A DNA stretch of 12,729 nucleotides from Desulfobacula sp. (GTDB taxonomy: Bacteria > Desulfobacterota > Desulfobacteria > Desulfobacterales > Desulfobacteraceae), in assembly GCA_029940245.1 (NCBI GenBank), contig JAOZRF010000033.1, forward strand, positions 1 through 12,729, read 5' to 3'. A model generated the notes under the pieces. That model searched no databases and was not told where the DNA came from. It worked only from the letters and a program-made list of their open reading frames with translations. Shown here piece after piece: positions 7,031-12,729 of this stretch. The stretch's first letter is position 1; the number at the start of each line of letters is the position of its first letter. Both the position numbers and the translations under genes were made by a program.

Positions 7031-7420
7031 ATGGAAAATGAACAGAAAATAATTAAATACTGGTCTACAGCTTCAAAACAAGATTTTGAAACAGTAGAAA
7101 TCCTTTTTAAAAATGAAAAATATCATCATGCTTTATTTTTCTGTCATTTGAGTATAGAAAAATATCTCAAAGCAATAATTGTTAAAACAACACAAGGAGC
7201 GCCTCCTCTTTTGCATGATCTTGTACGTTTAGCTGAAAAAACAGGCATTAAATTATCCGCGAAACAAAAAAATGAACTTGCGGAAATTAGTACATTTAAC
7301 ATTGAAGCGAGATACGATGATTATAAACTCAATTTTTATAAGAAAGCTAATAAAAGATTTACTTCAAAATATCTTAATATGACAAGAAGGATTTTAAAAT
7401 GGCTAAACAAATATCTTTAG
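7031..7420 (+). CDS. HEPN-domain protein (toxin-like partner of an MNT nucleotidyltransferase)
   Basis: A 129-residue all-helical protein of the HEPN (PF05168-like) type. Recognisable are the helix FFCHLSIEKYLKAIIV (36-51), LLHDLVRLAEKTGI (60-73) and IEARYDDYK (91-99), followed by a Lys/Arg-rich last helix. It has no signal peptide. HEPN/MNT pairs are widespread toxin-antitoxin modules, and some HEPN partners are RNases carrying RX4-6H; no Arg stands 4-6 residues before any His here (His at 32, 33, 39, 62; first Arg at 66), so RNase activity by the usual mechanism is doubtful. The gene overlaps the MNT gene by 22 nt. Base composition is A+T-rich (about 31% G+C over 7081-7680) compared with about 45-55% in nearby genes, indicating transfer. 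The ATG has no ribosome-binding site and probably begins a leaderless mRNA. Confidence 0.85.
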   Translation: MENEQKIIKYWSTASKQDFETVEILFKNEKYHHALFFCHLSIEKYLKAIIVKTTQGAPPLLHDLVRLAEKTGIKLSAKQKNELAEISTFNIEARYDDYKLNFYKKANKRFTSKYLNMTRRILKWLNKYL

Positions 7421-7725
7421 GGAAAAAAGAAGTTAATTTAATCAATAAATATATCATCCTTCTTAAGCAAAAAGGAATTAAAGTGTCAAAGGTAATTCTT
7501 TTCGGTTCTCATGCAAAGGGAATGGCAAAACCGGACAGTGATATTGATCTGGCAGTAATTTCTTCTCAATTCGGGCGAAATAATTTAAAAGAGATGATGC
7601 TATTGCGCAAATTAGCTCTTGAAATAGATTCACACATTGAGCCATTACCCTTCTCTCCTCAAGACATAGAAAACCGCTATAGTACACTCTCCCAGGAAAT
7701 TAATAAATATGGTGTGTTGATTTAG
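7399..7725 (+). CDS. MNT-type minimal nucleotidyltransferase (antitoxin-like)
   Basis: A 108-residue DNA polymerase beta-superfamily nucleotidyltransferase. The signature is complete: GSHAKG (36-41) followed by SDIDLAV (47-53) with the two metal-binding aspartates D48 and D50. The later acidic strand is HIEPLPFS (79-86), with E81 as the possible third acid. In characterised HEPN/MNT modules the MNT protein neutralises its partner by adding AMP to a Tyr in the RX4HXY motif of the HEPN protein; that target motif is absent from this HEPN protein, so another site or simple complex formation must be considered. The start ATG lies inside the end of the HEPN gene and has AGAAGGA at 7385-7391 with 7-nt spacing, so the two are translationally linked. 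It shares the A+T-rich composition of its partner. Confidence 0.9.
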   Translation: MAKQISLGKKEVNLINKYIILLKQKGIKVSKVILFGSHAKGMAKPDSDIDLAVISSQFGRNNLKEMMLLRKLALEIDSHIEPLPFSPQDIENRYSTLSQEINKYGVLI

Positions 7726-7783
7726 CACATTAAAATAATAAAGAAATTCAAAAGATTAGCCCGGCCCTGGCTGGTAAAATTGC

Positions 7784-7812
7784 TTGACAACAATAAATTT
7801 CCTGCCTAATAC
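7784..7812 (+). promoter_or_regulatory. Promoter for the AEC transporter; transcript predicted leaderless
   Basis: A perfect TTGACA (7784-7789) is followed after 17 nt by TAATAC (7807-7812), a weak -10 box. The ATG at 7820 begins 8 nt after the -10, the expected transcription start, and has no Shine-Dalgarno sequence. The TTG that could be read as an upstream start codon is the first part of this -35 box. Confidence 0.45.
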
Positions 7813-7819
7813 ACGTATC

Positions 7820-8704
7820 ATGATTCTTGACTTTTTTTTGATACTGCTTCCATTGATTTTTCTGGCTTTGGGCGGGTATTTCTTAGCTGGATTATACTCT
7901 CTATCCGAGGATACTCTGATCCGGATCGTTACAGATTTTTTCATGCCCGTCTTAATATTTTATGCTCTTTATACCTCTGATATCAACCTTGGTAAAACCC
8001 TGAAACTTTTGGGGGCAGTCAGCATTGTCCTGGCTGTTTTGTTTTTTGCATCCTTTATTTACTGCCGCTTGTTTAAATTGGATTTTAAAGCCTTTGCACC
8101 GCCGATTCTCTTCATGAATTCAGGTTTTCTGGGGATCCCCTTGATGAAGCTGTGGGGGGGATTTGCAGCAATGAATTATATTGTGATCTATGATCAGATC
8201 CAGACCTTTTATATCTTCACCATTGGAATTGTCATTGTCACGGGGGGATTTACCCTTATGGGAGTCAGGGAGATGATAAAATCTCCTTTGCTGTGGGCGA
8301 TTATTGCCGGTTTTTTATTCAAATATCAGCAGATTCCCGTATCAGAGAATCTGATAGATACCCTTGGATATTGTGGTGCAGGAGCACCTGCACTGGCTAC
8401 TTTTGCTCTTGGCTGCTCATTGAGAAAGAGAAGGGTTGTTGCAGATATTCATCTGCTGTCCGGGCTGATATTCAGATTTGTTTTCGGGTTTCTTGCCGGA
8501 TGGACTGCAACTATCATGCTGAATATCACGGGCATGGAACGAATCGTTGTCCTGGTTGCCTCATCTTTGCCATCGGCTGTTTTTAGCGTTGTGCTGCCCT
8601 TAAGATATGGTATTGACGCAAGATTTGCCGGAAGTCTGATCTTAATTTCCAGCATTCTGAGTATTTTAATTATTCCTGTTGTTTTTTATTTAAGCAGCCT
8701 GTGA
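7820..8704 (+). CDS. AEC (auxin efflux carrier)-family transporter
   Basis: A 294-residue inner-membrane protein made almost entirely of hydrophobic helices, about 8-10 of them, in the family's two halves joined by a central loop. Family signatures: FFMPVLIFYAL (40-50), FMNSGFLGIPL (98-108; the Asn-containing crossing segment), AGAPALATFALGCSL (187-201) and SLPSAVFSVVLPLRYGID (249-266). Bacterial AEC carriers move small carboxylates such as malate or malonate, or amino acids. Given the neighbours, beta-alanine, malonate or another small acid is conceivable, but nothing in the sequence fixes the substrate. I choose ATG 7820 rather than the in-frame TTG 7784, because MILDFFLILLPL is the usual family N terminus and the TTG lies in a -35 box. 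The last 15 nt overlap the end of the M20 gene on the other strand. Confidence 0.88.
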   Translation: MILDFFLILLPLIFLALGGYFLAGLYSLSEDTLIRIVTDFFMPVLIFYALYTSDINLGKTLKLLGAVSIVLAVLFFASFIYCRLFKLDFKAFAPPILFMNSGFLGIPLMKLWGGFAAMNYIVIYDQIQTFYIFTIGIVIVTGGFTLMGVREMIKSPLLWAIIAGFLFKYQQIPVSENLIDTLGYCGAGAPALATFALGCSLRKRRVVADIHLLSGLIFRFVFGFLAGWTATIMLNITGMERIVVLVASSLPSAVFSVVLPLRYGIDARFAGSLILISSILSILIIPVVFYLSSL

Positions 8705-9925
8705 TTTTTTTGCTGAGTTTAAAATGCTGTGCAACAATACATTGGCTCCGGCTTCACAATCTTCCCAGGTTGTATTTTCAACTTCCACATGGCTTCTTCC
8801 CCCAATGCTGGGAACAAATATCATGGCCGTGGGGGCAATCTGATTCATATAACTTGCATCATGCCCGGCGCCGCTGACCATGCGAAGAGAGGAATACCCG
8901 AGCTTGTCTGCTGCATCTAAAATGTTCTGCACAAGTTTTTCATCAAAGGGTGAATGCTCAACCCGCCAGGTTTCTTCAATACGAATGGGGCAGCCCCGCT
9001 GGTTTGCAATGTCCTTAAAATCTTTTTTAACAAGTTCCCATGCTTTTATGGCCAGGTCATCATCCCAGGAACGGATGTCCACGGTAAAATGAACCCTGTC
9101 CGGAATAATATTTCTGGAGTTGGGTTCATTTTGAATTTCTCCCACCGTTGCCACAAGGTTCCCCTTCATGCGGTCGGGAAGTTCATTGACTTTCAGGATC
9201 ATTTCGGCGGCTGCGCACAGGGCATCATGCCGTCCTTCCATGGGGGTTGGTCCCACCTGGTTTGCCTCGCCCTCAAGATAAATATCATACCAGTGAAGGC
9301 AGACAATGCCCTTGGGAGCACCAATGGTAATTCCCTGTTTTTCAAGAACAGGGCCCTGCTCAATATGGTATTCATAATAGGCATGGACTTCTGATTTTTT
9401 GGCCGGTGTTTTTCCTTTATACCCGATCCTGATCAGCTCATCTTCAAACCTGAGACCATTGATATCCATTCTGTCATAAATCCAGTCTCTGTCAAGGACG
9501 CCTGCCCATACACCGGAACACATCATTGCCGGTGCAAATCTTGTTCCTTCTTCATTGGTCCAGGCAACGATCGTGATGGGGTGCCTGGTTTGGATATTGT
9601 TTTCATGAAGGGTCCGCATCACTTCTAAAGGGGCCATGACACCTAAAATACCGTCAAAACGTCCCCCTTTTGGCTGGGAATCAATATGAGAGCCGCTCAT
9701 GACAGGTGCAAGATCATTGTCCCGGCCTTTGCGTTTCCCAAAAATATTACCCATTTCATCGATGCTGACGTCAAGCTCAAGCTCTTTTAACCATTTTACA
9801 AATAAATCCCGGGCCTGTTTGTCTTCATCTGACAGGGTGAGCCGCTGGACACCGCCATTGGGTGTGGCGCCAATTTTTGCCATCTCTTCAAGGGTTTGTT
9901 GAAGTCGCTTGCCATTAACTCTCAA
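8690..9925 (-). CDS. M20-family Zn-dependent amidohydrolase (N-carbamoyl-amino-acid / beta-ureidopropionase type)
   Basis: A 411-residue cytosolic metallo-amidohydrolase of the AmaB/HyuC/allantoate-amidohydrolase group, which removes the carbamoyl group as CO2 and NH3. Metal ligands are in place: H80 (GSHIDS), D91 (GGRFDGILGV), E126 with general base E125 (TNEEGTRF), H187 (YHIEQGP) and H379 (SHVEVE). Substrate-side motifs include PTPMEGRHDAL (226-236), NSRNIIPD (269-276) and GAGHDASYM (352-360). The length is normal. In this locus, N-carbamoyl-beta-alanine is the likeliest substrate, with N-carbamoyl-amino acids or allantoate as alternatives. The start is unusual: no in-frame ATG exists, and the assigned TTG fits the family N terminus (MRVNGKRL). 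An out-of-frame ATG at 9939-9937 opens the 5-codon frame ATG GAA AAA AAC AAT TGA, whose stop overlaps the TTG. Confidence 0.9.
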   Translation of the reverse strand: MRVNGKRLQQTLEEMAKIGATPNGGVQRLTLSDEDKQARDLFVKWLKELELDVSIDEMGNIFGKRKGRDNDLAPVMSGSHIDSQPKGGRFDGILGVMAPLEVMRTLHENNIQTRHPITIVAWTNEEGTRFAPAMMCSGVWAGVLDRDWIYDRMDINGLRFEDELIRIGYKGKTPAKKSEVHAYYEYHIEQGPVLEKQGITIGAPKGIVCLHWYDIYLEGEANQVGPTPMEGRHDALCAAAEMILKVNELPDRMKGNLVATVGEIQNEPNSRNIIPDRVHFTVDIRSWDDDLAIKAWELVKKDFKDIANQRGCPIRIEETWRVEHSPFDEKLVQNILDAADKLGYSSLRMVSGAGHDASYMNQIAPTAMIFVPSIGGRSHVEVENTTWEDCEAGANVLLHSILNSAKKSQAA

Positions 9926-9993
9926 TTGTTTTTTTCCATTTATTTGTTTTGCCTTTTAAAACGGTTATAACGGATGTATTTTAAAAAACGAAC

Positions 9994-10446
9994 CTATTTT
10001 TTCTTTTTGATAAATGCTTTTTCAATAATTTCAATCCACTGCGGCGGATAGGACAATTTGAAGGCAATGGTATCCGAGTGTTTCCGTGAGGCTGAAAAAT
10101 CGACCTTTACCGCGGATTTATAGAGCTTGACACCTTTATGCGAAGTGTCATGATAGGCCTTTTTTATGGATGCTGCCGGAATATCAAATCTGGTTTTGGA
10201 AAATCGATTTTTAAACAGCAGACCATCCCTGTGTATCAATAAAAATCCTTTATATCTTTTGGATGCCCCCTGATCTGAAGACAGGCCGTAACAGGTGACG
10301 CCAAACCCCAGGGCTATGATATCTTCTTTTTTATAGGTGTTTTTTATCCATTTTTTTTCTTTATGGGTAAGCCAGCTCATACCGATAATACCGCATAGAA
10401 AAAGGCAGCCGATAATCGCAATATGGTATTGTTGAAAAAATTCCAT
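9994..10446 (-). CDS. Small membrane-anchored protein with a PH-like soluble domain, function unknown
   Basis: A 150-residue protein. Residues ~8-27 (IAIIGCLFLCGIIGMSWL) form one transmembrane helix near the N terminus, and a basic stretch (HKEKKWIKNTYKKED, 29-43) follows, predicting a cytoplasmic C-terminal domain by the positive-inside rule. The remainder alternates short beta-like strands (GFLLIHRDGLLFKN, then SKTRFDIPAASIKKAYHD) and ends with a helix (WIEIIEKAFIKKKK), the outline of a bacterial PH-like or bPH domain. I do not recognise a named family. I start at ATG 10446, which has AAGGG (10456-10460) at 9-nt spacing; a TTG three codons earlier would touch that ribosome-binding site. It lies between the permease and the M20 gene on the same strand, after the hairpin at 10534-10585. 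Confidence 0.65.
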   Translation of the reverse strand: MEFFQQYHIAIIGCLFLCGIIGMSWLTHKEKKWIKNTYKKEDIIALGFGVTCYGLSSDQGASKRYKGFLLIHRDGLLFKNRFSKTRFDIPAASIKKAYHDTSHKGVKLYKSAVKVDFSASRKHSDTIAFKLSYPPQWIEIIEKAFIKKKK

Positions 10447-10533
10447 GCAAATCAACCCTTGTATGCCAATGGCTTAAAATTATCGCCCAGCGCAGTAATC
10501 TGAAAAATTGGCGGTTTTCGTTCAGGTACTAAA

Positions 10534-10585
10534 TATGAAAGTTATGGGGTGTTGATAATAAAAACCAATTCCCATAACTTTCATA
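10534..10585. repeat. 15-bp perfect inverted repeat downstream of the permease gene
   Basis: TATGAAAGTTATGGG (10534-10548) and CCCATAACTTTCATA (10571-10585) pair perfectly around a 22-nt loop. It begins 23 nt after the permease stop codon (10609) on the minus strand. No T tract follows on the minus strand, so it may be an RNA-stabilising 3' structure or processing site within the operon rather than a full terminator. Confidence 0.6.
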
Positions 10586-10608
10586 AGGTTTACAAATAGT
10601 TGGTCAAC

Positions 10609-12156
10609 TTATACAATTCTTGTCTGACCTTCTTTCATGCTGGCCCATTCTTTTTCCGCTGCAATCCACGCTTCTTCCGTTGCATCTTTTTCCCATGCCT
10701 CAAGACCTCTTTCCGCTTTTGTGGCACCGGGTAAAAAATTGTCCAGAATTATCGCAATGATTGCCGTAACAAACATCCCCGTTGTCAGAAGAGCCTGGAA
10801 AATATTACCCAGGACGTTGACAAAGGTTCCTGCCGTTCCCCAGGCAATGGGTACTGCAGCAGCTGACAGCATTGGATTGAAATGATAGGGAAAACTTAAT
10901 CCGCAAAAGAATGCAAGCCCGATGATAAACAGGTTCCGGGAGTTGTTCAGATTTACGAGTTGAAGATTGGATAAGCCCACGGATGCAATCATTCCGAAAA
11001 GACCGACAAACATGGCGCCCACAACGGGTTTTGGCAATGTTGCAAGGCTGGCTCCAAATTTTCCACAAATGGGAATAATCAGCATTAAAATGGCACCGGC
11101 AATAATTACCCTGCGGCTTGCAACCCTTGTAAGTCCAATAGACCCAATGTTTTCAGAATAAGAGGTGGTTCCATTACCTGTCTGGAGAATACCGGCAACG
11201 AGGCATCCAATCCCTTCTGCTCCCAGACCCCTTGATATCATTCTCTCTGTAGGTACAGGTGCTTCTGAGATTCTGGCACAGGCATAATAATCACCAATGG
11301 ATTCCACCATTGATGCTAAATATCCTGCCAGCATTCCAAATACGCCGGCCCACAGGGTTGCACTGCTGAAATCAGGAAATCCCCACTTAAACGGCATCAT
11401 GGGTGCAAAGCTGAACCAGGGAGCAGCCGCAACAAGATCGGGTTTTAAGTACGCGGCATTACTAGGATCAATCATACCGGTCATGGTACCGATCCAGGCT
11501 GCCAGCCAGCCGGTTAAAATTGCCAGAAGAACGGGAAACATCATAAACACTTTGGATTTTAAAGAAAAAACCTGTGAATACAAAATAAGAGCAATAAGGG
11601 TGATCAAGGATATAATCCAGTTGGTGGCCATCCAGGGCGCGCCTATTGAAAAAAGCGCAAGACCGATCATGGCGATTGTCGGCCCGATAACAATTGGGCT
11701 GACAATATTTTTAATTTTGCCAAGAACTCCGGTATACCCAAGGATTATTTCCACAAGAGAGGCCACCATAACTGCCGCGGCCAGTTCCTGCATTTGAATC
11801 TGCCAGACATCAACGCCAGTCAGTTTTTTCCCTGCAACCATACCGATGATGGCAAATGCAGGCCCTAAAAATGAAAAAGTTCCGCCCTGGATTATGGGAA
11901 GCCGGTTTCCAAGAGGAGATTGCTGAATTAAAGTACAGATACCTGACGCAAAAAACATGGTTGAAATCAGTAATGCCAGTTTATCCGGCGGCATGCCGAT
12001 GGCACCGCCGATAATAAAAGGAATTAATACCGTTGCCCCGAACATGGTCAAGTACTGCTGAAGACCAAGCAATATTGCCAGGGGCCATTTGGGCTTGCTG
12101 CCGATGGGATACAAAATCCATCCCTTTTTTGCTCCATTCTCTTCTTGAGCGCTCAT
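10609..12156 (-). CDS. NCS2/NAT-family nucleobase:cation symporter (uracil/xanthine permease-like)
   Basis: A 515-residue inner-membrane symporter expected to import a nucleobase with H+ or Na+. It has about 14 hydrophobic segments in the inverted 7+7 plan. Family marks: QGGTFSFLGPAFA (90-102, TM3 substrate strand), ESIGDYYACARIS (285-297; TM8 with the base-contacting Glu285), GNGTTSYSENIGSIGLTR (327-344), which satisfies the NAT signature [QEP]-N-x-G-x4-T-[RKG] at 335-344, and LPKPVVGAMF (376-385). The TM1 Gln-His pair usual in NAT proteins reads Gln-Gln (LQQYLTMFG, 32-40). The hydrophilic C-terminal tail of about 45 residues (… EAWEKDATEEAW …) is acidic and helical. The start has a near-perfect AAAGGAGA at 12161-12168. 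It follows the nitrilase-type gene after 75 nt and is probably co-transcribed. Uracil or thymine is the likely substrate from context; xanthine or uric acid cannot be excluded. Confidence 0.92.
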   Translation of the reverse strand: MSAQEENGAKKGWILYPIGSKPKWPLAILLGLQQYLTMFGATVLIPFIIGGAIGMPPDKLALLISTMFFASGICTLIQQSPLGNRLPIIQGGTFSFLGPAFAIIGMVAGKKLTGVDVWQIQMQELAAAVMVASLVEIILGYTGVLGKIKNIVSPIVIGPTIAMIGLALFSIGAPWMATNWIISLITLIALILYSQVFSLKSKVFMMFPVLLAILTGWLAAWIGTMTGMIDPSNAAYLKPDLVAAAPWFSFAPMMPFKWGFPDFSSATLWAGVFGMLAGYLASMVESIGDYYACARISEAPVPTERMISRGLGAEGIGCLVAGILQTGNGTTSYSENIGSIGLTRVASRRVIIAGAILMLIIPICGKFGASLATLPKPVVGAMFVGLFGMIASVGLSNLQLVNLNNSRNLFIIGLAFFCGLSFPYHFNPMLSAAAVPIAWGTAGTFVNVLGNIFQALLTTGMFVTAIIAIILDNFLPGATKAERGLEAWEKDATEEAWIAAEKEWASMKEGQTRIV

Positions 12157-12231
12157 ACAATCTCCTTTCTTAAATAATGAAATTAATATTCACTTCTCGT
12201 TGGCAGTTGATCCTTAGAGGATGGCCGCAAA

Positions 12232-12729
12232 TTATGGAAGATGTTTGCAAATATCTCCATACATTTCAGGTCTTCTATCTCTGAAAAACTGCCAGCCATC
12301 TCTGACTTCACGAATCATTTCAAGGTCCAGATCTGCAACTACGATTTCATCTTTATCAGCACTTCCCTTGACAATAATCTGTCCCTTGGGATCGACAAAA
12401 TAGCTGGATCCATAAAATTCCCCGAATTCCCATGGTTTTTCCAGTCCAACCCGGTTGTTTGCTCCAATGAATACCCCGTTGGCAACTGCTTGTGCCGGTT
12501 GTTCAAGTTCCCATAGATATTGGGATTTTCCCGTTGTTGTTGCAGAAGGGTTAAATAGAATCTGTGCCCCGTTCAAGGCCAGAATGCGTGCGCATTCCGG
12601 AAAGTGGCGATCATAACAGATATAAATACCGATTTTTGCATATTGGGTTTCAAACACGGGAAATCCCAGGTTGCCCGGTTTAAAATAAAATTTTTCCCAG
12701 AATCCAGGCCAGGTATGGGGTATTTGAAC
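12232..12729 (-). CDS. Nitrilase-superfamily C-N hydrolase, beta-ureidopropionase-like (5' end outside window)
   Basis: The frame is open to the right edge, so only the last 165 residues are visible. The first residues, VQIPHTWPGFWEKFYFKPG, are the segment that directly follows the catalytic Lys of the Glu-Lys-Cys triad (usual motif KxxIP), so that Lys should be the next codon beyond the window. The catalytic Cys is C38 of the visible part in IYICYDRHFPE, followed by FNPSATTTG, YLWELEQPAQAVAN and GANNRVG. The C-terminal end, REVRDGWQFFRDRRPEMYGD, is typical of the beta-ureidopropionase / N-carbamoyl-beta-alanine amidohydrolase branch. The reaction would give beta-alanine, CO2 and NH3. N-carbamoylputrescine amidase is a related alternative. 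A GTG at 12657 is an internal Val, not a start. It is the first visible gene of the minus-strand group and lies 75 nt ahead of the permease. Confidence 0.9.
   Translation of the reverse strand, partial: VQIPHTWPGFWEKFYFKPGNLGFPVFETQYAKIGIYICYDRHFPECARILALNGAQILFNPSATTTGKSQYLWELEQPAQAVANGVFIGANNRVGLEKPWEFGEFYGSSYFVDPKGQIIVKGSADKDEIVVADLDLEMIREVRDGWQFFRDRRPEMYGDICKHLP

Noticed and set aside
7726..7783. Short GC-rich run (AGCCCGGCCCTGGCT) after the MNT gene as a terminator or attachment site
   Set aside because: Only a 4-bp stem forms, no T tract follows, and no matching copy was seen at the other edge of the cassette near 6940-7030.
9961..9973. Small palindrome GTTATAAC between the PH-like gene and the M20 gene
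   Set aside because: Only 8 bp long in A+T-rich sequence, with no convincing -35 partner for the TATAAC as a -10 box.
12655..12657. GTG at 12657 as the start of the nitrilase-type protein
   Set aside because: The frame continues upstream to the window edge with the conserved IPHTWPGFWEKFYF segment, so this is an internal Val.
1..12729. CRISPR arrays, tRNA or rRNA genes, transposases or IS ends
   Set aside because: No regularly spaced repeats, no recognisable tRNA/rRNA signatures and no transposase-like protein were seen on either strand.

Overview
The window looks like chromosomal DNA of a mesophilic Gram-negative bacterium. The style of the proteins (an AGXT2-type transaminase, CoA-acylating MmsA, a small ferritin-like protein, NCS2 and AEC carriers) and the moderate G+C suggest a Desulfobacterota (Desulfobacterales-like) sulfate reducer. 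That placement is inference from impression only; no marker gene here fixes it.

Layout, left to right. (a) 1-464 holds the C-terminal end of a probable secreted or surface protein with fibronectin-III-like repeats. (b) 465-813 is an intergenic stretch with a weak terminator, a palindrome and a good sigma70-type promoter for recQ. (c) recQ (814-2739, +) encodes a RecQ of the subfamily whose zinc site lies far downstream of the helicase core. It converges on (d), a minus-strand operon at 6177-2867: mmsA-like CoA-acylating semialdehyde dehydrogenase, a 142-residue degenerate ferritin-like protein, and an AGXT2-type aminotransferase. (e) A 265-bp A+T-rich divergent region carries two perfect inverted-repeat pairs and separates mmsA from an Lrp/AsnC regulator (6443-6937, +). 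(f) An A+T-rich HEPN/MNT two-gene cassette (7031-7725, +; about 31% G+C by hand count) looks horizontally acquired. (g) An AEC-family transporter (7820-8704, +) overlaps tail-to-tail with (h) a minus-strand group: nitrilase-type beta-ureidopropionase-like amidase (5' end outside the window), NCS2/NAT nucleobase permease, a small membrane-anchored PH-like protein, and an M20 N-carbamoyl-amino-acid amidohydrolase.

Functional reading (inference from families and co-location). Groups (d) and (h) together resemble the lower half of reductive pyrimidine catabolism: uptake of uracil or a related base (NCS2), hydrolysis of N-carbamoyl-beta-alanine to beta-alanine (nitrilase-type and/or M20-type enzyme), transamination to malonate semialdehyde (AGXT2-type), and CoA-dependent oxidative decarboxylation to acetyl-CoA (MmsA; the thymine route would give propionyl-CoA). 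The Lrp regulator beside mmsA is the obvious candidate controller. The first two steps (dihydropyrimidine dehydrogenase and dihydropyrimidinase) are not in the window and could lie beyond 12729.

The less ordinary signals are: a ferritin-like protein with two symmetric half-repeats, both missing the Glu of the ExxH metal motif, inside the beta-alanine operon; two genes in a row (HEPN and AEC) whose best promoters place the transcription start at the ATG, predicting leaderless mRNAs; a HEPN partner with no RX4-6H RNase motif; and an M20 gene whose ATG is one A away from being in frame across an A7 run.
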